DNA from: Corynebacterium sp. MSK008
Lineage (GTDB): Bacteria > Actinomycetota > Actinomycetes > Mycobacteriales > Mycobacteriaceae
Length of the DNA stretch: 64,000 bases
Assembly: GCF_030232585.1 (NCBI RefSeq)
Contig: NZ_JASPJX010000003.1
Coordinates: 62,001 to 126,000 of the forward strand
Direction: 5' to 3'
Below the pieces are notes generated by a model. That model made no database searches. It saw only the letters and a list, made by a program, of their open reading frames with translations, and was not told where the DNA came from. A program made the position numbers and the translations under genes. Positions 54,825 to 62,987 of the stretch are shown here, piece by piece. Within the stretch, counting starts at the first letter, position 1. Every line of letters starts with the position of its first letter.

Positions 54825-55978
54825 AACGCCGCCCAACCTGTCAGCGCCGCGCCGATGACCACCGCCCACGCCGGGACCTTGAAGTTTTTCAGCGCCACGA
54901 ACGCCGCGGCCGCCACCGCCATCGTGGCCGGTCCGTGGATGCCGGAGGTGAACACCGGGGTGTACAGCGCCGCGGCCAAGATGCCCACCACCGCCGCGTT
55001 CGCACCGGCGAGGGCATTGGCGGCACGCGGGTTGGCGCGCAGCCGATCCCAAAACGGCATAACACCGATGACCAGCAGCGCCGCCGGCAGGAAGATCGCC
55101 ACCGTGGCCAGGGCCGCACCCCACAGCCAGTGCACGCCCTGCGCAGAGGCGCCCAGGAAGGAGGCGAAGGTGAACAGCGGGCCCGGCATCGCCTGGGCGG
55201 CGCCGTAGCCCGCGAGGAAGGTGTCGTGGTCCACCAGCCCGGTGGGTACTGTGGCCTGCTCCAACAGCGGCAGCACCACGTGCCCGCCGCCGAACACCAG
55301 GGCGCCGGAGCGGTAGAAGCTGTCGAAGATGCCCCAGCTCGTGCCCATGCGTCCTGCCAGCGGCAGCAGCGCGAGCAGGGCCGCGAACACTCCCAGCGCC
55401 GCCAGCCCTACGGTGCGGCTGGCGGTGGAGGTGTGGCTGGGGGCCGGAGGGGCGTCGATAGGCGAAAGTGCAAAGGTGGCCACGAGCATGCCCGCAACGA
55501 TTGCGCCGACCTGGGCCGCGGGGTGCGGGACCAGCAGGACGATGAGGAATGCGGCGAGCACGACGGCCGCGCGCAACCGGTCCGTGACGATGCTTTTCGC
55601 CATGCCCATGACCGCCTGCGCGACGACCGCCACCGCCGCCGCCTTGAGCCCCGCGAGCCAGCCGGCGTCGGAGATGTCGCCGAGGCGCGCCACGCCGAGC
55701 GCGAACGCGACCATGAGGACCGCACTCGGCAGCGTGAAGCCCACAAACGCCGCGAGCATGCCACCGTATCCCGCGCGTTTGAGCCCGATTGCCATACCGA
55801 CCTGGCTCGACGCGGGGCCCGGCATGAACTGGCACAGGGCGACGAGGTCGGCGTACTCGTCGTCGGTGAGCCACTTTCGTTTCTCCACGAACTCGTCCCG
55901 GAAGTACCCCAGGTGCGCCGTCGGCCCGCCAAACGACGTCAGGCCAAGACGAGTGAATATGTGTAATACCTCAAGCAC
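54821..55978 (-). CDS. chrA: Chromate transporter, long (two-domain) ChrA
   Basis: 385 residues with two homologous CHR halves. First half: FTRLGLTSFGGPTAHLGYF and ALCQFMPGPASSQVGMAIG; second half: SGALVFGGGHVVLPLLE and GYGAAQAMPGPLFTFASF. These proteins export chromate. GTG 55978 was chosen because TAGCAT lies 8 nt upstream; the longer frame up to 56203 overlaps the CPBP gene and is rejected. Confidence 0.9.
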   Translation of the reverse strand: MLEVLHIFTRLGLTSFGGPTAHLGYFRDEFVEKRKWLTDDEYADLVALCQFMPGPASSQVGMAIGLKRAGYGGMLAAFVGFTLPSAVLMVAFALGVARLGDISDAGWLAGLKAAAVAVVAQAVMGMAKSIVTDRLRAAVVLAAFLIVLLVPHPAAQVGAIVAGMLVATFALSPIDAPPAPSHTSTASRTVGLAALGVFAALLALLPLAGRMGTSWGIFDSFYRSGALVFGGGHVVLPLLEQATVPTGLVDHDTFLAGYGAAQAMPGPLFTFASFLGASAQGVHWLWGAALATVAIFLPAALLVIGVMPFWDRLRANPRAANALAGANAAVVGILAAALYTPVFTSGIHGPATMAVAAAAFVALKNFKVPAWAVVIGAALTGWAAL

Positions 55979-55989
55979 AAGATGTGATG

Positions 55990-56829
55990 CTAGCGGACGT
56001 CGCCACGCTGAGCAGGAGTCCGTGCGTGACTCGACGCGGCGCGGGGTAGCACTGCGAGCACCACGGCGGAAGCCGCCGCAGCAGCCGCGAATGCCGCCAC
56101 CATGCTCGCAGCCGAGTTCGGGATTCCCAGGGCTTGGACCGAGCCGAAGGTGTTCCACGCCGCGTGCACCGCAACCGCGACCCAGATGCTGTTGAACGCC
56201 CACACCAAAAGCGCGTAGAGCAGCGCGTCAAGGAAATAATGTGCGAAGGCGACCGGTGAGCCGTACGCCTGCGGGTGCATCGCCACGAACGGGATCGCGG
56301 CGAGCACCGCGCCCACGGCCGGGTGCCTGGTCCACGCCGTAAACGCCTGGAAGAACACGCCGCGAAACGCCATCTCCTCCGCAAGCGCGGCGAGCACAAT
56401 CACGACGAGCTCCAACGGAAGATCGCTCCGGATACCTCCGATAACTTGGTCCCAGGACGCGCCGTAACCGATCACGCCGACCGCGCCCATGACGGCGGCG
56501 ATGACCACAAACGCCAACGCGTACGCGACGAACGGCACCCAAGGTTTCGTTCCTGTTCGCCCTGTGAACACCGACGCAACCGGCCTGCGCCCGATGAACC
56601 GGACCGCGAGAAGCACCGCCAGGATCTCCACGACCACGGAGCCGTACCCGAAGTACTTGTCCGCCGCGCCGCTCGACGTATCCACCCCCGCGGCTTCAAG
56701 GGAAACACCAATCACCGCGACGAACGCGACGGTAAGCACGGCGACCGCGACGATTTCGGCGAGCGGCCTCCACCAGGCGTAGTTGGGTTGGTTTCTTGAC
56801 GCGAACGCGTACTCCCCCGCGTGTAGCAC
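55990..56829 (-). CDS. CPBP-family intramembrane metalloprotease
   Basis: 279 residues, about eight helices. Catalytic motifs in order: AEEMAFRGVFFQ (Glu-Glu and Arg), FVAMHPQ (His) and HAAWNTF (His/Asn). Family members process membrane peptides or bacteriocin-immunity substrates; the target is unknown. The start is uncertain: GTG 56829 with AAGGAG 10 nt upstream is preferred. Divergent from the FUSC-like gene. Confidence 0.85.
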   Translation of the reverse strand: MLHAGEYAFASRNQPNYAWWRPLAEIVAVAVLTVAFVAVIGVSLEAAGVDTSSGAADKYFGYGSVVVEILAVLLAVRFIGRRPVASVFTGRTGTKPWVPFVAYALAFVVIAAVMGAVGVIGYGASWDQVIGGIRSDLPLELVVIVLAALAEEMAFRGVFFQAFTAWTRHPAVGAVLAAIPFVAMHPQAYGSPVAFAHYFLDALLYALLVWAFNSIWVAVAVHAAWNTFGSVQALGIPNSAASMVAAFAAAAAASAVVLAVLPRAASSHARTPAQRGDVR

Positions 56830-56986
56830 TGTGACGAAACTCCTTCTCGCGGTTACAACAACCGGGCCATCATATGCCTGACTGTTGATATGTGCACGGG
56901 TCGAGCAGCCCCGGCACCGCGCCCGCGCTAGACTCTGCCCGCGGAAAACCACAATCGAGCACGGATCGCGTATGGGAGGTTCCCGG

Positions 56987-58045
56987 TTGCACCACTTCAG
57001 CCCGCTGTTTGAGATGGGCCCTGCCCGGCGCGATCACATCCCCGCCTTCCGCACCGCCCTCGGCGTGGCCATCCCGATGTTCACCCTGCTCGCACTCGGC
57101 CGAATGGATCTGGCCATCTACGCGAACTTCGGCGCGTTCACCGGCGTGTACGGCAGGCACATGACTCGCCAAGTGCGGCTGAAGCACCACGTCCTTGCGG
57201 GCATCGCCCTGACGACGTCGGTGACTGTGGGCGCCACCATGGCGTGGCTGGATGTGCACCCTTGGGCCCTTGTTGCCATCACCTCCTTGGTCTCGTCGGT
57301 GTGGGCGACCATCGCGCTTGCCGCGGACATGAAACCGACCGGGTCGGTGTTTGCGATCTTCTCCGTGGCGGCGGTCGGGTCCTTGAACAACCCCGTCCAC
57401 CCGGCGCTCGCCTTCGCAATCGCCGGCACCGCCGCGCTTTTGTGCCTCGGCCTCGGCCAAATCTCCCACCTCATCGGCGAAGGCCCCGGCGGCGACGCGA
57501 AAGAGCCGGAGCGCCCCTCCCGGTCCCCCGAGGCGGGCCGGATGCCGTGGCGGCGCCTGCGGGTCGAAGCCAGCCGCTTCTTTTTCTCCCCGCTGCTCGC
57601 CGGCGTGCTGGGGCTCATCTCCGTGACTATTTTCGACCCGCTGACCCACTCCTACTGGGCCATGGTGGCCGCCGTCGCGCCACTTGTGAACTCCCGCTTC
57701 AAGGTGCAGTACTACCGCGCCATCGAGCGCGTCCTGGGCACGCTCACCGGCATCGCGGTAGCCGGCTTTTTGCTGTCCCACCCGATGCAGGGCTGGCAGA
57801 TCGTCGTGTGGATTGTGATTCTGCAGTACCTCACCGAGATGTACGTGACCCGCAACTACACCATCGCCGCCAGCTTCATCACCCCGACCGCCCTGCTGAT
57901 GGTGCAGACAGTCGAGGCCTCCCCCGTCTGGCCGATGCTGCTCGCCCGCACCGCGGAGACCGTCATCGGTGCGTTCGCGGCGCTCGTCGTCATCGCGGTC
58001 GGCTACGTGCGCAAGTACCCCGAGGTCGTGCTGCCGCGTCGCTAG
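56987..58045 (+). CDS. FUSC/aromatic-acid-exporter-like membrane protein
   Basis: 352 residues with about ten helices in two groups of five separated by a cytoplasmic segment of about 45 residues, as in the FUSC family (YccS/AaeB relatives). The C-terminal half RFFFSPLLAGVLGLISVTIF and FKVQYYRAIERVLGTLTGIA match the FUSC core. TTG 56987 has GGGAGG 7 nt upstream; an in-frame ATG at 56972 lacks a ribosome site. Transport substrate unknown. Confidence 0.8.
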   Translation: MHHFSPLFEMGPARRDHIPAFRTALGVAIPMFTLLALGRMDLAIYANFGAFTGVYGRHMTRQVRLKHHVLAGIALTTSVTVGATMAWLDVHPWALVAITSLVSSVWATIALAADMKPTGSVFAIFSVAAVGSLNNPVHPALAFAIAGTAALLCLGLGQISHLIGEGPGGDAKEPERPSRSPEAGRMPWRRLRVEASRFFFSPLLAGVLGLISVTIFDPLTHSYWAMVAAVAPLVNSRFKVQYYRAIERVLGTLTGIAVAGFLLSHPMQGWQIVVWIVILQYLTEMYVTRNYTIAASFITPTALLMVQTVEASPVWPMLLARTAETVIGAFAALVVIAVGYVRKYPEVVLPRR

Positions 58046-58137
58046 GCGCGGGTGCTTTGCGACGGGCTCCGCCCCACCCATTGCACATTGAACAACTACC
58101 GAATACAGTGTATTCACACTGATCAAAGGGGTAAACT

Positions 58138-58353
58138 TTGGCTACGATGACAATCCGGATGGATGACGACGACGCAGAGCTTGTGCGCAAGTACGCTCGC
58201 TTCGAAGGCGTCACCCTTTCCGATTTCGCCCGCAATGCGATCTTGGAAAAGATTGAAGATGCGCATGATCTGCAGGAGCTTCGAGACGCCATCGCGCACG
58301 ACACCGGCGAGCGGTACAGCGTGGACGACATTCTCGCCGATCTCGATACGTAG
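58138..58353 (+). CDS. RelB-type antitoxin
   Basis: 71 residues: ribbon-helix-helix N-terminus (MTIRMDDDDAELVRKYARFEGVTLSDFARNAI) and an acidic C-terminal tail (YSVDDILADL) that would wrap the toxin. The start is TTG 58138 with AAAGGGG upstream; ATG 58147 is possible. It lies 9 nt before the toxin gene. The upstream region is AT-rich and contains the palindromic-looking ACAGTGTATTCACACTG, a possible autoregulatory operator. Confidence 0.85.
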   Translation: MATMTIRMDDDDAELVRKYARFEGVTLSDFARNAILEKIEDAHDLQELRDAIAHDTGERYSVDDILADLDT

Positions 58354-58362
58354 CACCCCCGG

Positions 58363-58650
58363 ATGATGGCACCATCGGGCCACTACACTGTCGAATTCAC
58401 GGCCCGCGCACGGAAGCAGTTGAAGAAGATGGACCGCTTCGACGCGCGGCTCATCGCCACCTGGATCAAAGAGAATTTGGACGGCTGCACCAACCCGCGG
58501 GCATTTGGGAAAGGGTTCTCCGCGAACCGGTCCGGCGAGTGGCGCTACCGCGTCGGCGCGTACCGGATCCTCGCCCTCATCGACGATGGCACGATCACAA
58601 TCGAGGTGTTTTCAATAGGCCACCGTAGCGAGATTTATCGCAATTCTTAG
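58363..58650 (+). CDS. RelE/ParE-type toxin
   Basis: 95 residues: YTVEFTARARKQLKKMDR at the N-terminus, the central RAFGKGFSANRSGEWRYRVGAYRILALI with the conserved basic residues, and C-terminal HRSEIYRN. RelE toxins cut mRNA in the ribosomal A site; ParE toxins poison gyrase. The C-terminal Tyr/His pattern favours RelE. Co-directional with the antitoxin. Confidence 0.88.
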   Translation: MMAPSGHYTVEFTARARKQLKKMDRFDARLIATWIKENLDGCTNPRAFGKGFSANRSGEWRYRVGAYRILALIDDGTITIEVFSIGHRSEIYRNS

Positions 58651-58671
58651 CTCAGACGTAATGTGGGCGGC

Positions 58672-59115
58672 ATGAACGACCTGACCATCGCGCCCGGCCC
58701 GGGGATCCCCGGCGGCGTGGTCATCGCCGCCGCCGACCTGACGGAGCGGTTCGCCAAATCGTCGGGCCCGGGCGGCCAGGGCGTCAACACCACCGACAGC
58801 AAAGTGCAGCTCTCCCTCGATATCGCTGCGTGCGCATCGCTTACCGACGCCCAACGCCGCCGCGCCCTCACCAACCTCGAACACCGCCTGGACGGCACCG
58901 TCCTCACCGTGGCCGCGTCGAGCCAACGCTCGCAGATCCGCAACCGCGCCGAAGCACGCGAGCGTTTGGCCACGTTGTTACGCGAGGCGCTCGCCCCGCC
59001 GCCTCCCCCGCGCCGGAAGACAAGGCCGACCAGGGGCTCGGTGCGGCGCCGTCGAGAGGCGAAGAAGCGGCGCTCGGAGCTCAAAGCCACGCGCAAGCGA
59101 CCCCAGATTCCCTAG
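58672..59115 (+). CDS. arfB: Ribosome-rescue peptidyl-tRNA hydrolase ArfB (YaeJ)
   Basis: 147 residues: release-factor catalytic domain with GGQ (residues 34-36, in SGPGGQGVN) and a C-terminal tail dense in Arg and Lys (about 110-147) that would enter the empty mRNA channel of stalled ribosomes. It lacks codon-recognition domains. TAATGT is 7 nt before ATG 58672. It lies between two toxin-antitoxin pairs. A truncated second copy is at 62988. Confidence 0.9.
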   Translation: MNDLTIAPGPGIPGGVVIAAADLTERFAKSSGPGGQGVNTTDSKVQLSLDIAACASLTDAQRRRALTNLEHRLDGTVLTVAASSQRSQIRNRAEARERLATLLREALAPPPPPRRKTRPTRGSVRRRREAKKRRSELKATRKRPQIP

Positions 59116-59191
59116 CGCCCGCCCTAGACTCGGGTTGGGGTTGTCGTCCACTACCCCGATATGGCGCGACGCTTGTAGGGTCGCTAACTTC

Positions 59192-59497
59192 CTACGCCGA
59201 GGCAGCCTGGACCGGCTGAATCTGCTCGATCTCGGCGAGGGCCTTATCTTCCGCCAGCTCAATCTCATACTGGTTCTGCAGATTCATCCAGAATATCGGC
59301 TCCACCCCAAAATATTTTCCGAGCCTAAGAGCGGTGTCAGCCGTGATTCCACGTTTACCGTGCACAATCTCGTTAATACGACGGGGCGGAACCCCGATAG
59401 ACACAGCAAGCTTGTGCTGAGTGATTCCGAATCCCTCAATGAAGTCTTCTAAGAGAATCTCCCCAGGATGAATCGGCGGGTACAGCTTGTTCGACAT
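59192..59497 (-). CDS. higA: HigA-type antitoxin (XRE helix-turn-helix)
   Basis: 101 residues. HigA hallmark PIHPGEILLEDFIEGFGITQHKLA, then the recognition helix VPPRRINEIVHGKRGITAD and LRLGKYFGVEPIFWMNLQNQ. DNA-binding antitoxin that represses its own operon. It lies 8 nt after the toxin gene, in the toxin-first order typical of higBA. Confidence 0.92.
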   Translation of the reverse strand: MSNKLYPPIHPGEILLEDFIEGFGITQHKLAVSIGVPPRRINEIVHGKRGITADTALRLGKYFGVEPIFWMNLQNQYEIELAEDKALAEIEQIQPVQAASA

Positions 59498-59505
59498 GGC
59501 ATTCC

Positions 59506-59787
59506 TTAGTGGTAGTCCTCAATGGTCACGTGTTCGGGCCCTGCGCCCTTCCAGCGGAATGTGATTCTCCACTGGTCATTCACTCGGATACTAAACGTCC
59601 CTTTCCTATCTCCCTTGAGAGCCTCTAGGCGATTCCCGGGCGGTACGCGAAGGGAGTCGAGGGATACAGCAGCGTCGAGCTGGTGGAGCTTCTTGTTCGC
59701 CGGCTTATGGATCCGAGGATCCAGTTTCGGAACTGGTTCACGCAGGAATACCAGCTCGGTTTCTCTGTTCCCGAACGACTGGATCAT
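59506..59787 (-). CDS. higB: HigB-type toxin
   Basis: 93 residues, RelE superfamily. C-terminal core NRLEALKGDRKGTFSIRVNDQWRITFRW is the HigB signature with conserved Arg and Lys; N-terminus MIQSFGNRETELVF. Ribosome-dependent mRNA cleavage is the known activity of the family. First gene of the pair on the minus strand. Confidence 0.92.
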   Translation of the reverse strand: MIQSFGNRETELVFLREPVPKLDPRIHKPANKKLHQLDAAVSLDSLRVPPGNRLEALKGDRKGTFSIRVNDQWRITFRWKGAGPEHVTIEDYH

Positions 59788-59910
59788 GCCTCACCCTATC
59801 CCCCATAACGCGAAGCGTCAATAACGCACAACGTTAAGCTTTAGCTCACCCGAATGCAAGTACACTCCCACCCTACGCAACAACACTGTTTCCGCATTAC
59901 GGTGACTACC

Positions 59911-60090
59911 GTGAAGACAATACAAGGGAAGCCGATCAGTGAAGATCAGGTTGATGCTTGGGTCACCGAAGCCGAAAATGGCTACCAGATCGAGTTCCTA
60001 CTTTCTCGCGGGAGAAAACCTCGCGATACAAAACACTCCATTAGGCCGGAAGGCTCTAACCCCGCCCGGACACGAGATTGCGGCTTTTAA
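59911..60090 (+). pseudogene. Remnant of a ribbon-helix-helix antitoxin
   Basis: A frame from GTG 59911 encodes KTIQGKPISEDQVDAWVTEA and GRKPRD, the N-terminus and linker typical of small actinobacterial antitoxins. After about residue 38 the expected ribbon-helix-helix domain is missing and the frame runs into unrelated residues. No matching toxin gene is seen. Confidence 0.55.
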
Positions 60091-60105
60091 GCACCGGGAC
60101 TGATT

Positions 60106-60165
60106 TGGACGGTCATGCAGGATCCGGAGGGCAATGAGTTCTGCGTGGGCAACCCCGAGGCCTAG
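60106..60165 (+). pseudogene. C-terminal remnant of a VOC/glyoxalase-family protein
   Basis: A 19-codon stretch ending at TAG 60163-60165 reads WTVMQDPEGNEFCVGNPEA, the terminal beta strand and metal-binding Glu segment of VOC-fold proteins (usual form DPEGNEFCV). Nothing upstream belongs to the family, so only the 3' end survives. Confidence 0.65.
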
Positions 60166-60191
60166 CTACACGTTAAATTTAAACTCGACGG
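60166..60191. repeat. 26-bp direct repeat, copy 1 (YchF-like C-terminus on minus strand)
   Basis: Starts CTACACGTTAAATTTAAACT and matches copy 2 at 63381-63406 at 25 of 26 positions. Read on the minus strand it encodes VEFKFNV-stop, the last residues of the YchF GTPase. The codons before it (RHT) do not fit YchF. Confidence 0.8.
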
Positions 60192-60247
60192 TATGTCGTT
60201 GCAAAGTTACTCCCTCTCGTTAACACCATCAAAAGGAGTGTTATCCA

Positions 60248-60496
60248 ATGAAAGCATTCGGCTTCTTAAGCTTCGGGCATTACGCCTTCGGCAGCTAGTG
60301 CGGGCCATCTGCGGAAAAGATCGCCAAGACTCGTCTGGAGATCACCCAGGCTGCGGACGAAATCGGCGTGAACAACGCGTCCTTCCGAGTCCACCACTTC
60401 GCGCTGCAGGCCTCCGCCCCGATGCCGCTGCTGTGTGCTATCGCGGCCACCACCAAAATCATCGAGGTGGGCACCGGCGGCATCGACCTGCGCTAG
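60248..60496 (+). pseudogene. Truncated luciferase-like (LLM class) flavin oxidoreductase
   Basis: ATG 60248 has AAAGGAG 9 nt upstream. The frame reads MKAFGFLSFGHYAFGS, then TAG at 60296-60298, and continues in the same frame with EKIAKTRLEITQAADEIGVN, VHHFALQASAPMPLL and IIEVGTGGIDLR before a second TAG at 60494. This is the first quarter of an alkanal-monooxygenase-like protein; the rest is gone. The remnant ends where the mercury module begins. Confidence 0.8.
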
Positions 60497-60539
60497 CGCA
60501 TATCGGGGTTGTAGCGTTTGAGTCATTGACTCCCGCCGT

Positions 60540-60929
60540 CTACAAGTACCTACACACTTGATCGGTGCTGCACGTTTCAGGATCCGGGTGCGCGGCGTCC
60601 TGGCTAAGGTCCGCGATAGTGTCGCGCAGCACGGAGAGCTGCGCGATCTGCTGCTCGATCTCAGCGAGGCGCACGTCAAGCAGGTCGCGCACGTGCTCGC
60701 AGGGCGCATGGCCGCCGTCGCGGATGTCGAGGATCTGGCGGATCTGGGCGAGGGTGAGGCCCGCGGCCTGGCCGCGGTGGATGAAGTCGATCCGAGCGAC
60801 CGTCTCGGGCGCGTAGTCGCGGTATCCGGACGGCGTGCGCTCGGTCGGGGGCAGAAGGCCCTGTTCCTCGTAGAAGCGAAGGGTCTTCGCTGTAGTGCCC
60901 GCCCTCTCGGCGAGTTCTCCGATCCACAT
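60540..60929 (-). CDS. merR: MerR mercury-responsive regulator
   Basis: 129 residues. MerR winged helix (IGELAERAGTTAKTLRFYEEQGLL, SGYRDYAPE), a long dimer helix and three Cys at positions 77, 120 and 126, spaced like the Hg-binding Cys82/117/126 of Tn501 MerR. It is divergent to merA and lies next to a MerR-type operator. A ZntR/CueR-type sensor is possible from fold alone, but merA next door decides for mercury. Confidence 0.88.
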   Translation of the reverse strand: MWIGELAERAGTTAKTLRFYEEQGLLPPTERTPSGYRDYAPETVARIDFIHRGQAAGLTLAQIRQILDIRDGGHAPCEHVRDLLDVRLAEIEQQIAQLSVLRDTIADLSQDAAHPDPETCSTDQVCRYL

Positions 60930-60953
60930 TACTGTCTCCCTCCGTGGCCGCGC

Positions 60954-60985
60954 TTGACCTTCCCCTGCACTGGAAGGTCCAGTAT
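60954..60985 (+). promoter_or_regulatory. MerR-type operator/promoter of merA
   Basis: TTGACC (-35) and CAGTAT (-10) are separated by 20 bp, longer than normal, as MerR-family promoters require. An 8-bp perfect dyad GACCTTCC / GGAAGGTC (60956-60963, 60972-60979) fills the spacer. merR starts 25 bp to the left on the other strand. Confidence 0.88.
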
Positions 60986-61027
60986 GGCTGAGACAGAGCA
61001 GAAAGCCAAGAGTTGACAGGAGCAGCG

Positions 61028-62449
61028 ATGCCTACGAAGTACGATCTCGCCATCATCGGATCGGCAGGCGGCGCGTTCGCCGCTGCGATCCGCGCCAGCA
61101 CGCTCGGGAAGTCGGTGGTGATGATCGAGCGCGGGACGCTCGGCGGCACCTGCGTGAACACGGGCTGCGTCCCGTCGAAGACGCTCATTGCCGCGGCCGG
61201 CGCGCGGCACGTCGCGGTCGACGCCGCAACCCGGTTCCCCGGGATCGCGACGACGGCGGATCCCGTCGACATGCCCGCGCTGATCGCTGGGAAGCAAGCG
61301 TTGGTGGAGTCGCTGCGCGGCGAGAAGTACGCCGACGTCGCCGACTCCTACGGCTGGCAGGTCCTCCGCGGCGACGCCTCGTTCGTGGGCACCCCTGATG
61401 CGCCGGTTCTCGATGTTGCCGGATCCGACGGAAGCGTCGAGACCATCGAGGCCCACCACTACCTGGTCGCGACTGGTTCTCGCCCGTGGGCACCGCCGAT
61501 CGACGGCCTGGAGGAGACCGGATACCTGACCTCGACCACGGCGATGGAGCTGACGGAGGTCCCCGAGTCGCTGCTGGTGCTCGGCGGCGGCTACGTCGCC
61601 CTGGAGCAGGCGCAGCTGTTCGCCCGCCTCGGCTCGCAGGTCACGCTGCTCGTGCGGTCCCGGCTCGCGTCGAAGGAGGAGCCGGAGGTGTCGAAGGCGC
61701 TCCAGGAGGTGTTCGCCGACGAGGGCATCCGCGTCGTCAGCCGCGCAGTGCCCACCCGGGTCTCCCGCGGCACGGGAGGCGAGGCCGTCGTGACCGCCGC
61801 CTTGTCCGGCGGCTCGCAGGAGTTCCGCGCCGACCAGGTCCTGGTCGCCCTCGGACGCCGTCCCGTCACCGATGGCCTGAACCTCGATGCGGTCGGGGTG
61901 AATACCGGAGACTCCGGCGAGGTGGTCGTCTCCGACCGGCTGCAGTCCTCGAACCCGCGGGTCTGGGCCGCGGGCGACGTGACCGGGCACCCCGAGTTCG
62001 TCTACGTCGCCGCCCACCACGGCACCCTCGTCGCCGAGAACGCGTTCGCCGACGCCGACCGGTCCGTCGACTACGCCCGCCTGCCGCGGGTGACGTTCAC
62101 CGGGCCCGCGATCGGCGCGGTCGGGATGACCGAGAAGGACGTCCTCGCCGCGGGGATCCGCTGCGACTGCCGCGTCCTGCCCCTGCACCACGTGCCCCGC
62201 GCCTTGGTGAACCGCGACACCCGCGGGTTCATCAAGATCGTCGTGAACGCCGAGACGAACGAGATCCTCGGCCTGACCGCCGTCGCCAAGGACGCCGGGG
62301 AGCTCGCCGCCGCAGGCGTCCACGTGCTCGGCAGGACCGTCGCCGAGGTCGCCAACGCCTGGGCCCCCTACCTGACCATGGCCGAGGGCATCCGGATCGC
62401 CGCGAAGGCCTTCACCACCGACCCGTCGCTGCTGTCGTGCTGCGCATGA
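61028..62449 (+). CDS. merA: Mercury(II) reductase
   Basis: 473-residue FAD/NADPH disulfide oxidoreductase reducing Hg(II) to volatile Hg(0). Redox-active GGTCVNTGCVPSK (Cys42, Cys47), NADPH-binding VLGGGYVALE, FAD-binding VWAAGDVT, and the diagnostic C-terminal Cys pair LLSCCA (Cys471-472). It has no N-terminal NmerA metal-binding domain. AGGAGC precedes ATG 61028. The stop overlaps the next gene by 4 nt. GC content seems higher than in the decayed region to its left. Confidence 0.95.
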   Translation: MPTKYDLAIIGSAGGAFAAAIRASTLGKSVVMIERGTLGGTCVNTGCVPSKTLIAAAGARHVAVDAATRFPGIATTADPVDMPALIAGKQALVESLRGEKYADVADSYGWQVLRGDASFVGTPDAPVLDVAGSDGSVETIEAHHYLVATGSRPWAPPIDGLEETGYLTSTTAMELTEVPESLLVLGGGYVALEQAQLFARLGSQVTLLVRSRLASKEEPEVSKALQEVFADEGIRVVSRAVPTRVSRGTGGEAVVTAALSGGSQEFRADQVLVALGRRPVTDGLNLDAVGVNTGDSGEVVVSDRLQSSNPRVWAAGDVTGHPEFVYVAAHHGTLVAENAFADADRSVDYARLPRVTFTGPAIGAVGMTEKDVLAAGIRCDCRVLPLHHVPRALVNRDTRGFIKIVVNAETNEILGLTAVAKDAGELAAAGVHVLGRTVAEVANAWAPYLTMAEGIRIAAKAFTTDPSLLSCCA

Positions 62450-62796
62450 ACGGCAACACAGGCAATCGGGGAGATCTCATCCTGAAGCAGACGATGAGCG
62501 CCGATCAGGACCGCGACGAATGGCGCGCCGGTCCCGTCGTCGCTGCAGTGACCGGGCTGCTCTTGCTGGCATGCTGCGCGCTTCCGTCGCTGCTCTGCTG
62601 CGGCCTGCCGTTCATCGCGGCGGGCGGAGCACTTGCAGGCGTCGGTGGGCTCCTCGGTAATCCCTGGATCATCGGTGCCGGGACCGCCGTCGTGATGGCC
62701 GTCATGGCGGGGATGCTCGTCAGGCTACAGCGACGGCACCGGCGCCGCAGGTCCGGCTGCTGCGAAAATCCTTCGACCGCTGATCGGAACCGGTAG
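62446..62796 (+). CDS. Small Cys-pair membrane protein, probable mercuric ion transporter
   Basis: 116 residues with two or three helices. The first helix holds two Cys pairs (CC at 43-44 and 51-52, in LACCALPSLLCCGLP), resembling MerT/MerP-type transporters, and there is another pair near the C-terminus (SGCCEN). Coupled by ATGA to merA. It does not match classical MerT closely; the role of carrying Hg(II) to MerA is inferred from Cys pairs and context. Confidence 0.72.
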   Translation: MNGNTGNRGDLILKQTMSADQDRDEWRAGPVVAAVTGLLLLACCALPSLLCCGLPFIAAGGALAGVGGLLGNPWIIGAGTAVVMAVMAGMLVRLQRRHRRRRSGCCENPSTADRNR

Positions 62797-62987
62797 TTCG
62801 AGGGATCCAGCGATCACTGCCACCTACGGAGGCCGCTGAAATCGAAGCCCGACGGGAGAAGGAGGAGCAAAAAGCGTTCGAATCAACCGGTGACGAGGAT
62901 AATACTGAGGCTGGATCCCGGCCGTCGCGACGCGGTCTCCGCTTCCGCCGAGACGAGAAAGGGTTGTGGGCACCTAGGCTGGGCGGC

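Noticed and set aside
7663..55463. GCYTATCGAC as a chromosome-segregation or Chi-like polar word, or a DnaA box
   Set aside because: It occurs nearly equally on both strands, so it has no polarity, and it does not match TTATCCACA or GGGNAGGG-type words.
54821..56203. Longer ChrA starting at 56203
   Set aside because: The additional part lies antisense inside the CPBP protease gene; the ChrA fold begins just after 55978, which has a -10 element.
59116..59191. Possible small gene between arfB and higA
   Set aside because: No start with ribosome site or -10 element and no frame of useful length; treated as the shared 3' gap of convergent genes.
61486..62445. Plus-strand frame running through merA into the small membrane gene
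   Set aside because: The upstream part is an Arg/Gly-rich shadow of merA; only the part from ATG 62446 is supported.
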